Assembly (NCBI GenBank): GCA_002393195.1
Contig: DGIK01000108.1
Span: forward strand, 233 to 13,619
DNA length: 13,387 bases
Direction of reading: 5' to 3'
Source of the DNA: Bacteroidales bacterium UBA3824
Lineage (GTDB): Bacteria > Bacteroidota > Bacteroidia > Bacteroidales > UBA3824
Under the pieces are notes generated by a model. That model made no database searches. It saw only the letters and a list, made by a program, of their open reading frames with translations, and was not told the DNA's origin. Position numbers and translations under genes: made by a program. Positions 1-6,347 of this stretch are shown in pieces (the stretch's first letter is position 1; each line of letters starts with the position of its first letter).

Positions 1-80
1 ACGAATCGAGCACCGCCAAAGAAAAGACGCGCATCTCCGACGAGTGCGCCGCCAAAATGAAACAAAAAAACGGCGAATAA
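1..80 (+). CDS. C-terminal tail of an unidentified protein (5' end outside window)
   Basis: An open frame enters from the left edge (codons in phase with position 3) and ends at the TAA at 78-80, giving about 25 residues that finish in KQKNGE. The tail is hydrophilic and lysine/glutamate-rich, with one cysteine. No domain can be recognised. It is on the same strand as the PLP enzyme that starts 80 bases later, so co-transcription is possible, but two hairpins lie in the gap. That this is a real gene end is inferred from the open frame and its position; the function is unknown. Confidence 0.45.
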   Translation, partial: ESSTAKEKTRISDECAAKMKQKNGE

Positions 81-90
81 CAAGCGCAAC

Positions 91-136
91 CGCCGCCTAC
101 GGCGACGGGGGAAACTCAGACCGCCGCAAGGCGGTC
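91..136. repeat. Two adjacent short hairpins in the leader of the PLP-enzyme gene
   Basis: Positions 91-104 can form a 5-bp stem (cgccg/cggcg) with loop ccta. Positions 119-136 form a perfect 7-bp stem, gaccgcc/ggcggtc, closed by a GNRA-type loop, gcaa. Neither is followed by a T-run, so they do not look like intrinsic terminators. They could be mRNA-stabilising or processing structures between two co-transcribed genes, or small REP-like units. Only the base pairing is seen directly. Confidence 0.45.
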
Positions 137-160
137 AATCACAATCATTAACAACAATTA

Positions 161-1483
161 ATGTTTTATAAAATGAGCAACAAATACCATTTTGTCTGCA
201 AACACTGCGGACACAACATAGGCGACTTCAAGGCTTGGTTTGAAGCTGGACAGAAATGCCCGAAGTGCGGCAAAAATTTCGTGGATGCCAAGTACGACAC
301 CAATCCCGAAAAACTCCGCTCCCTCATCTTCACCAAGGACAATGTGGAGAGCCTCTGGCATTACTTTGACTTCCTGCCCCTCGACCACAAGGAAAACATC
401 ATCTCGGCTGGCGAAGGCGTATCGCCAATCGACCGTTGGACATTCCTCGAAGATTTTGCCAAAAAGCAATACAACATCAATATAAAGGTGTACGTAATGC
501 GCCACAATTTCAGCGACGCCACCCGCACATTCAAGGACATCGCCGGCACACTCGGCGCGTCGGTATTGAAAGAATGTGGCGTAAAGGAATACGCCGTGGC
601 AAGCACCGGCAACACAGCCAACGCATTTTCGCACTATTTGGCTAAGGCGGGCATCAATCTCTACGTATTTATGCCCGAAGACGCCGTGAAAGAAAACATC
701 GCCTCAGTGAGCGCATACGGCGAAAAAGCCGTTGTATGCAAGGGCGACTACGCCTTCGCCAAGAAGATTGCGGGCGAGTTCACATCCAAAAACAACATCC
801 TGATGACCATCGGCAACACCGACCCAATCCGCGTGGAAGCAAAAAAGACCTGGGTATATGAATGGCTGAGGCTCACCGGCGAAATCCCGACTGCTTACAT
901 CCAAGCACTCAGCGGCGGCACGGGTCCTATTGCCATCGAAAAAGGTCTCGACGAAGTAGAATCAATCGGCATCCATCAACGTCCGCGCTACATCTCGGTA
1001 CAGCCGAGCCTCTGCGACCCGATGACCCAAGCGTGGGAAAAAGCAAAAGCCAACAACTTCCCCGAAGGTTGGCAGCAAGATTTCCCGAAACTCCAAAACC
1101 CGCCCACAAAAGTTCAGACACTTGCAACTGGCGTGCCCGGCACATATCCCGTAATCGCCGACATCACCAAAAAATCTGGCGGCGAGATTATCAGTTTTGA
1201 CGAAACCAAAACCGCCGACGTTGCCCGCCTCATCGCCTACAAGACACAAGAGCGCATAGGCCCTGCCTCGGCAATTTGTATGGGCGGCTACTTTGAATCG
1301 TTGAAAAAAGGCCTCCTGAAAGACGGCGACGTAGTAATGATAAACCTCGGCGAAGGCATCGAGCGCGCCCCCGAATTCCTTGCCGAATTGGTCTATGACG
1401 AAGACCGCGTATCCTCCGCCGACGAAATCAAAAAATTTGACCGCGCCGCATTGGAGCAGAAACTTTGGGACGCAGTGAAATAG
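161..1483 (+). CDS. PLP-dependent lyase/synthase, threonine synthase or cysteate synthase type
   Basis: This is a 440-aa fold-type II PLP enzyme. An N-terminal zinc ribbon is visible as C13-x2-C16 and C33-x2-C36. The PLP Schiff-base lysine is K125 in the motif TRTFKD, followed by STGNTAN at 148-154, which contacts the substrate carboxylate, and the glycine-rich phosphate loop SGGTGP at 251-256. This arrangement fits the threonine synthase family, which uses O-phosphohomoserine. It equally fits the cysteate synthases that evolved from it, which use O-phosphoserine plus sulfite; Bacteroidota that make sulfonolipids need cysteate. The sequence alone does not settle the substrate, and no thrA or thrB neighbour is visible. 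The enzyme should be cytoplasmic. The start at 161 follows an A/T-rich leader typical of the phylum; a second ATG at 173 (MSNKYHF) is equally plausible and would remove four residues. No -7 consensus is seen upstream. Confidence 0.85.
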   Translation: MFYKMSNKYHFVCKHCGHNIGDFKAWFEAGQKCPKCGKNFVDAKYDTNPEKLRSLIFTKDNVESLWHYFDFLPLDHKENIISAGEGVSPIDRWTFLEDFAKKQYNINIKVYVMRHNFSDATRTFKDIAGTLGASVLKECGVKEYAVASTGNTANAFSHYLAKAGINLYVFMPEDAVKENIASVSAYGEKAVVCKGDYAFAKKIAGEFTSKNNILMTIGNTDPIRVEAKKTWVYEWLRLTGEIPTAYIQALSGGTGPIAIEKGLDEVESIGIHQRPRYISVQPSLCDPMTQAWEKAKANNFPEGWQQDFPKLQNPPTKVQTLATGVPGTYPVIADITKKSGGEIISFDETKTADVARLIAYKTQERIGPASAICMGGYFESLKKGLLKDGDVVMINLGEGIERAPEFLAELVYDEDRVSSADEIKKFDRAALEQKLWDAVK

Positions 1484-1489
1484 TAGTGA

Positions 1490-1605
1490 GGAGTGCAGGC
1501 GGCTCGCCTGCCCAACAATATTGCATCTAAATACCAAAATAGCCGAAAATTTCATAAAGAAATTTTCGGCTATTTTGGGTTTAGCAGGCGAGACGCCTGC
1601 ACTCC
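1490..1605. repeat. Composite palindromic element (REPIN-like) enclosing a terminator stem
   Basis: The 22-bp ends at 1490-1511 and 1584-1605 are inverted repeats of each other with one mismatch. Each end is itself a hairpin: gcaggcg/cgcctgc with a 3-base loop (gct on the left, aga on the right). Two REP-type palindromes in opposite orientation around a short spacer is the layout known as REPIN. The spacer holds a second, perfect 20-bp inverted repeat. The element sits exactly between two convergent genes, 6 bases from both stop codons. No other copy occurs in this window. A dispersed copy family in the genome is inferred from the architecture; chance pairing of this extent is very unlikely. 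Confidence 0.75.
1534..1578. terminator. Bidirectional intrinsic terminator between convergent genes
   Basis: A perfect 20-bp inverted repeat (1534-1553 and 1559-1578) has the 5-base loop ataaa. Its inner part, gccgaaaatttc/gaaattttcggc, is followed on both strands by the U-rich run tatttt, so it can end transcripts of the PLP enzyme (+) and of the four-gene operon (-). Its position between the two convergent stop codons supports this role. Confidence 0.7.
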
Positions 1606-1611
1606 AATCCA

Positions 1612-2394
1612 TTATTCCATTTTGGTAATTACTTTGTCGCCGAAGTCTTGTACGGTAACGGTGCGCCACGTATTGTGTGTTGCGGTCTTTACGCCGATGG
1701 CGACGTATTTGGCACCGAGGATGTTTTTGCGATGACCGAGGGAGGCAAGTCTGTCGTCAACGAGCAATTGCATCACCACACCAATAGCCGTGCCCATGCC
1801 CGCGCTAATATTTTCGGCGATAGCATTGCCGCCGTAAAAACTATAAACACGATTGCCAAAGCTCGTGCCGTCAAACGAAGTGTGATCGAAGAAATTGTTT
1901 TTGCTCATATCGTTAGCGTGGTATGCGGCGGCCTCCATGAGCGACTTTTCGGGAACGAGCATTTTGAGATCCTTCACAGCCTTGAGGTCAGATTCAAGCG
2001 AAGAAACGTATGCCGCACTACCCTTGGCTTGGTCGCCATATTTAGCCCAGAATTTAGAGCCGTCGAGCCTTGCAAGGTTGCAATAGAGAATGATGTCTTT
2101 TTCCATCTGAGTGAGGCTTGCAATGTTGGCGGCAGTGTTTGCCTTTGCTATTTCTGCATCTGTAAAAGCCATAGCGTCGGTGTTTTCAGTGTTGTTGTTC
2201 TCTGTTCCATTGTCGTCTTCAGTGGTCTGATTATCAGGCTTGGTGTTGTCTGTAGTCTGATTGTCAGGCTTGGTATTGTCGGTGGTGGGTTCGGTGGTAG
2301 GGTCGTCGCCTTCCTCCTCCGCACAGGTGTACGACATCGTGAGCAACGCAAGACCGATGAGAGCCACGATGCCAATGAGATAAATCTTTTTCAT
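1612..2394 (-). CDS. CAP/SCP-domain (YkwD-like) putative lipoprotein
   Basis: The protein has 260 aa. Residues 1-24 form a signal peptide ending at C24 (context SYTC). The lipobox is imperfect, but the cysteine is followed at once by AEEEGDD, like the acidic lipoprotein export signal of Bacteroidota, so surface display is possible. Residues 28-75 are a low-complexity Thr/Asn/Asp/Pro linker. The CAP domain (about 95-258) shows the expected cavity residues: H159 (YHANDM), H171 (FFDHTSF), E194 (AENIS) and H221 (LGHRKNIL). CAP proteins of bacteria are extracytoplasmic; their biochemical role is mostly unproven. It is the last gene of the four-gene - strand operon, 45 bases after the FloA-like gene, and ends at a terminator. 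Domain assignment is firm; lipidation and surface location are inferred. Confidence 0.88.
   Translation of the reverse strand: MKKIYLIGIVALIGLALLTMSYTCAEEEGDDPTTEPTTDNTKPDNQTTDNTKPDNQTTEDDNGTENNNTENTDAMAFTDAEIAKANTAANIASLTQMEKDIILYCNLARLDGSKFWAKYGDQAKGSAAYVSSLESDLKAVKDLKMLVPEKSLMEAAAYHANDMSKNNFFDHTSFDGTSFGNRVYSFYGGNAIAENISAGMGTAIGVVMQLLVDDRLASLGHRKNILGAKYVAIGVKTATHNTWRTVTVQDFGDKVITKME
2227..2286 (-). repeat. Two tandem 30-bp units encoding TTDNTKPDNQ twice
   Basis: Within the linker of the CAP lipoprotein, residues 37-46 and 47-56 are identical (TTDNTKPDNQ) and the 30-bp DNA units differ at only a few bases. This is a coding tandem duplication that changes linker length in frame. It could vary in copy number between strains. 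Confidence 0.8.
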
Positions 2395-2439
2395 AATGCA
2401 ATTTGTTTTAAGTGGTTTTATAATAATGATTGCTAAACA

Positions 2440-3918
2440 TTAATTGGTGTCGTTGGTATTATTGTCGGGCTCCACTATCGCGTCGGTCTCCTGCACGTGC
2501 GGAGATTCGTCGGGCGTGCCAATCTGCGTGGAAAGGTGATGACCCGTAACATCCACGTTGGCAAGGCTCTGACGCATTAGGGTGTCCGCCTGTTTGTTTT
2601 TGATGTCGGTGTATTCCTGGACGGAAATATTGCCATCGAGGAATGCCGACGCCATCGCCTTCTGCACCTTTTCTTCGGCGAGGATGAGTTCGGCTTTTGC
2701 TGCCTCCACTTGCGCCTTGGCTCGCGCCACCTTGAGCGACGCGCCTACGTCGTTGCCAATCTTAATATCAGAAACGTCCACAGAAAGAATTTCGTATGCA
2801 GAACTCGTACTGATTGCGGCGGAATTTTCCACCTTGTCGGCGACGGAATACGGATTTTGAAGGATTTCGGTGTGGCTCTGCGCAAGACCGATTTGCGTTG
2901 CCAATGCCTCGTTGACACGGGCAAGCACGGTGTCGGCACTTACGCCGCCAATGATATTCTTGATTTGGGAGCGGAGTGTTACCTTCACTTTCATAGTAAG
3001 CTCCACGCCATCGCGAGCCACGCCGCGCACACCGTCGGTCTCTACAACGATGGGGTTGATGGCGGGTTTTATGGCTTCTACTACGTCCATACCGGCGAGG
3101 TCGATTTTACAGATGTCTTCAAACTCAAAGCCTGTCAACTTTGCCTTCTTGGCGGAAATGTATGCCTCGATGGTCTTTTTGAGGTTGCCGCCCGCGAGGT
3201 AGTGCTTTTTGAGACGACCGAGGTCGAGCTCAGCCTTGATGTCGTCGCCGGCGTTGTCGGCAATATTCTTAGCCTTGATGAGGTCGCCGACGTTGCCGCC
3301 AGCGAGATAAAATTCCGAAAGTTCGGGGATTGAGGTCTTTATCTGGGCGTTCATGGCGTTGATTTGTGCGTGAACGATTGCGCCTACATCGACCTTACGG
3401 AGATAGAGCTGCGCCATATCGTCAAACTTGATGTCCTTTACATTCGCCGCCATAGCTCGAATCATGGTTGCAACCACGACATCGAGGTCAACCTTCGCCA
3501 AATAATATTTCATAAGTTCGGGAAGGCTCAATGTTTTAAGACCCGCGTTGTACGCCGTTACCATCAGGTTGATGAGTTTAGCCTGTGGGATATTCTGCCA
3601 ACGCATCTTGATGAGCAACAGCCACGAAATGTTCACCTTGGAGAGTTTGGCATTGAACCACAATTTGATTGGCACCATCGCGATGAAAAACCAAACGATA
3701 AGTCCCGCAAGTCCCAACGTAATCACAAGGATGAGAAATCCATCCCAAAACGATACGCCATCGCTGTCGCCTACTTCGTCGTCGATGAGCGAATCTTCGA
3801 GATTGGTTACTTCATCAGTGTTAGAGGTAGGCTCATAAACGTCTCCAATATCTTCTTCGCATGATGCAGCCACCATCGCGAAAATCATTATGACTATGTA
3901 CAATAAATATTTTTTCAT
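2440..3918 (-). CDS. FloA-like flotillin (SPFH) protein with lipoprotein-like N terminus and extra helical repeats
   Basis: The protein has 492 aa against roughly 330 for ordinary FloA, the bacterial flotillin-like membrane-microdomain scaffold. In order: hydrophobic segment 3-18 ending in AASC with C20 followed by EED; an acidic linker at 21-55; a TM segment at about 57-82 followed by VPIKLWF, as in FloA; a helical repeat region at 112-290 with units ending in YLAGGNV-type motifs and IDLAGMDV; an SPFH-like part at about 285-395 (NPIVVET, GVELTMKVKVTLRS, RVNEALATQIG, AYEILSVDVSDIKIG); a shortened A/E/K-rich helix at 398-425; and the FloA terminal block ASAFLDGNISVQEYTDIKNKQADT. Family membership is firm. 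Extra repeats and the Cys-bearing N terminus are departures from the family. FloA normally faces the cytoplasm, so C20 would lie outside before the TM turns inward (inferred). It starts 25 bases after its large paralogue's stop. The ATG at 3918 is required to include the signal-like segment. Confidence 0.88.
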   Translation of the reverse strand: MKKYLLYIVIMIFAMVAASCEEDIGDVYEPTSNTDEVTNLEDSLIDDEVGDSDGVSFWDGFLILVITLGLAGLIVWFFIAMVPIKLWFNAKLSKVNISWLLLIKMRWQNIPQAKLINLMVTAYNAGLKTLSLPELMKYYLAKVDLDVVVATMIRAMAANVKDIKFDDMAQLYLRKVDVGAIVHAQINAMNAQIKTSIPELSEFYLAGGNVGDLIKAKNIADNAGDDIKAELDLGRLKKHYLAGGNLKKTIEAYISAKKAKLTGFEFEDICKIDLAGMDVVEAIKPAINPIVVETDGVRGVARDGVELTMKVKVTLRSQIKNIIGGVSADTVLARVNEALATQIGLAQSHTEILQNPYSVADKVENSAAISTSSAYEILSVDVSDIKIGNDVGASLKVARAKAQVEAAKAELILAEEKVQKAMASAFLDGNISVQEYTDIKNKQADTLMRQSLANVDVTGHHLSTQIGTPDESPHVQETDAIVEPDNNTNDTN

Positions 3919-3942
3919 ATCACTTCATTAGTTTCAATACAT

Positions 3943-6345
3943 TTAATCGGGGCTTTCGTAACCCGTGGTGATGTTTTCGCCCTTGTCGGCGAGGAGGTTT
4001 GCCTTGTGGAGTTCGTTGAAATTTGGCTTGATGCCCTTTTCGTACTGCTCCACCATTGCGCGACGGAGGTCGGCTTCCGCTTTTGCGCGGTCGGCTTCGG
4101 CTTGCAGGCGACGGATTTCGGCTTCGTTTTCAGCCTTGCGCCTGTCGAGCTCAGATTTTACATTTTGACCGACTACGATGTCAAAGATGTTGATGTCCAG
4201 TAAGTCGTAACGGCATACATTGTTGAGCTCCGATTCCTTAATCTTGCCAGTCTTGATTTCCTGACGTTCCTGCTCCTCATTGACACGGTGCAACACACGG
4301 TGAGAAATATCAGGAAGCGTTCTCAATATTTCGTCAAGCCCTTTGGCGGATTCGAGCTCCATAATGGCAGCCTCGTTGATACGCAAGAAAAGCACCCTGT
4401 CGTCGTATCCGTCCAATATCAGCGGCAACTTTCCTCTTACTGTGGCACTGATTTTTGGAGTCATCAATATACCCTCCTTGCTCACGCAAGTAAATTCGGG
4501 CTGCACCTGTACAATGTACGGTTTTTGCGCCCACATTATAGCACTCTTGAGATCCCAATCCGGCGATTCACAAATTCTCGTCGCTAATTCAAAGCTCAAT
4601 TCCAATCCCTTAGCATTGGCCATTTGAACGGTTTCAATTACACTCTTGACGGAGCCAAACTTAATGAAATGCTTTTTAAGGTTTTTGTAGTTGATGCCGC
4701 CATCGAAATCTTCGGGTTTGAGGTCTGCGATTTCAGATTCCGGCACCCCATGCTCCCTGGCTTTTTGCTTGTTTTCCTCAAAATTCTTGATGCAGTCTTC
4801 CTTAGCCTCTATTGCAAACTGCAATCCCTGCACGTAATCGAACAAATCTGCCTCTGGACGCGAATACTCCACGAGATGGTCTTTGGAGAGCGGCGTGCCA
4901 TCTTCGGAAGGCAGATTGTGCGCGAGGGCGTAATGGTATGCTTTCACGAACTTAACTACGTCGCTATGCGTGGACGCAATGTAGCTCATCAACTCGTCGG
5001 GCGTGAGGTCGAGATTATACTCGTTGGCCTTAATCAACGCCTTTACGAGCTGCGTGACATCGTTGCTTCTGATATTCTGACGGATTAAGTCGTTTTGGTC
5101 GATGCTGATGCCTTTGTTGGACGCCTTGATGATGTTGGTGACCAAAACGTCAAATTGTTCGTCGGTCATGGAATACAAATCCATCATCGAGAAATTGATG
5201 TTGACACCCGCATTGTGCGCCCGTATCATCACGTCGGTAAAACGCTTGACGTCACGTTTCATGCCGTAAAGCGTCTTCAACAAATCTACAGTAACCTTGA
5301 AACTGTCGGCGTATTCTACGACATTTGCCTTGTTGATGGAAAGGCTTTCCGATTCTGACATATACACACCCTCATACTTGGCACGAATCAAAGAATGTAT
5401 GATGACTTTGAGACCTTCATCGTCAACATAATTGATGAGGTTTTTTTCATCGAGTTCGATGCCAGATCTTTTGGCAAGTATGTCGAGGTTTACAAAAAGA
5501 GAGAAATCTCTGCCCTTGGATATGAAAGTCATAGCCGTATCGAGGTCAATGCCAAGGTCGGCGTTTTTTTGGTCCACCCATGCCCTTGCAAAAGGCTCAA
5601 GAGTATCCTTCGTGCCCAAACCAGATATCAACATGTATTTTTCGAGAAGATCCTTCACACTGTCATTTTTGAGAGCGTTGAGTTCGTCTTTCTTTTTTTT
5701 GAAATCCGCTTCCGTAACCTTTTTTTGGGATTTTGACTTATCTTTATCAGACGATTTGTCGTCATCCTTGACAATGCCCATGCTCTTAAGTTTCTCGATT
5801 TCGTATTTCTTGTCAAAATAGACAAGCAACTCTTTCTTTTTGGCAGCGTCGAGCGCATCGTCGCCATTAATAATGTCGAGCAAAGTCTTCCTTTTGCAAG
5901 TCCTGTATGCGGTGAGCATCTGGTCAATTTCAAAAGCCTCGTCAGCTTCAAGTACAAACCTATAACTGCGGAAAAAATTGTCGAAATCCTCTTCGGGTAC
6001 TGTAAAGTCGTCGTCGGCATCTTTTTCCTTGGAGACCGCAAAAGCGATGTCGAGACCATTGTCAACCTCCTTCAAAAATTTGCCGGAAGAAGAATAGCAC
6101 TTCATCACTCTCTTCATAATGGCTATCTGATCCTCAGGATCTTTCAAGATGAGTTTTATCACAGCCAATTGGCTATTCAAAACACGCCTCGAATGTTTGA
6201 CACCCATCTTGCCCAAAAATTTGCGAAACTGTTTTTTCGTCTTTTTGAGTTCGGGATTGCTGAGCCTATGGGTGATTATTGCAATTACAAGTATTGCAAC
6301 AATCACCGAAAGAGCAATGATCACTACTAATGTAAGCGTATCCAT
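3943..6345 (-). CDS. Large divergent FloA/flotillin-like protein with about 9-10 helical repeats
   Basis: The protein has 800 aa. A single N-terminal TM lies at 5-25 with no cleavage site, so the rest should be cytoplasmic. Residues 30-240 are charged and helical, with a Lys/Asp/Ser-rich stretch at 193-210. From about 245 to 605 there are roughly 9-10 degenerate units of about 33 residues (for example VLVTNIIKASNKGISIDQNDL and QLVKALIKANEYNLDLTPDEL), the same kind of unit that precedes the SPFH part in FloA. Residues 606-735 align by eye with FloA: KPYIVQVQPEFTCVSKEGI with NPKVIETP..AVAKDGI, SATVRGKL with ARVTVRANI, and DLLDINIFDIVVGQNV with EILSIDIADVDVGRNI. An A/E/R-rich coiled coil follows at 728-768. 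The terminal FloA block (SGNLGV..NLKNIQADT) is absent. The start is 2 bases after the SPOR gene's stop, implying translational coupling. It is probably a partner of the neighbouring 492-aa protein; no enzymatic role is visible. Confidence 0.8.
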   Translation of the reverse strand: MDTLTLVVIIALSVIVAILVIAIITHRLSNPELKKTKKQFRKFLGKMGVKHSRRVLNSQLAVIKLILKDPEDQIAIMKRVMKCYSSSGKFLKEVDNGLDIAFAVSKEKDADDDFTVPEEDFDNFFRSYRFVLEADEAFEIDQMLTAYRTCKRKTLLDIINGDDALDAAKKKELLVYFDKKYEIEKLKSMGIVKDDDKSSDKDKSKSQKKVTEADFKKKKDELNALKNDSVKDLLEKYMLISGLGTKDTLEPFARAWVDQKNADLGIDLDTAMTFISKGRDFSLFVNLDILAKRSGIELDEKNLINYVDDEGLKVIIHSLIRAKYEGVYMSESESLSINKANVVEYADSFKVTVDLLKTLYGMKRDVKRFTDVMIRAHNAGVNINFSMMDLYSMTDEQFDVLVTNIIKASNKGISIDQNDLIRQNIRSNDVTQLVKALIKANEYNLDLTPDELMSYIASTHSDVVKFVKAYHYALAHNLPSEDGTPLSKDHLVEYSRPEADLFDYVQGLQFAIEAKEDCIKNFEENKQKAREHGVPESEIADLKPEDFDGGINYKNLKKHFIKFGSVKSVIETVQMANAKGLELSFELATRICESPDWDLKSAIMWAQKPYIVQVQPEFTCVSKEGILMTPKISATVRGKLPLILDGYDDRVLFLRINEAAIMELESAKGLDEILRTLPDISHRVLHRVNEEQERQEIKTGKIKESELNNVCRYDLLDINIFDIVVGQNVKSELDRRKAENEAEIRRLQAEADRAKAEADLRRAMVEQYEKGIKPNFNELHKANLLADKGENITTGYESPD

Positions 6346-6347
6346 GT

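Noticed and set aside
119..136. Hairpin considered as an intrinsic terminator for the upstream partial gene
   Set aside because: No T-run follows the stem.
962..1669. 235-codon - strand open frame spanning the PLP enzyme and the palindromic element
   Set aside because: It runs antisense through a clear PLP enzyme gene, and its N-terminal part is translation of the palindromic repeat; no domain is seen.
1648..2436. 262-codon + strand open frame opposite the CAP lipoprotein gene
   Set aside because: It is the antisense of a clear CAP-domain gene with signal peptide and conserved histidines; its translation shows no domain and is a by-product of codon bias.
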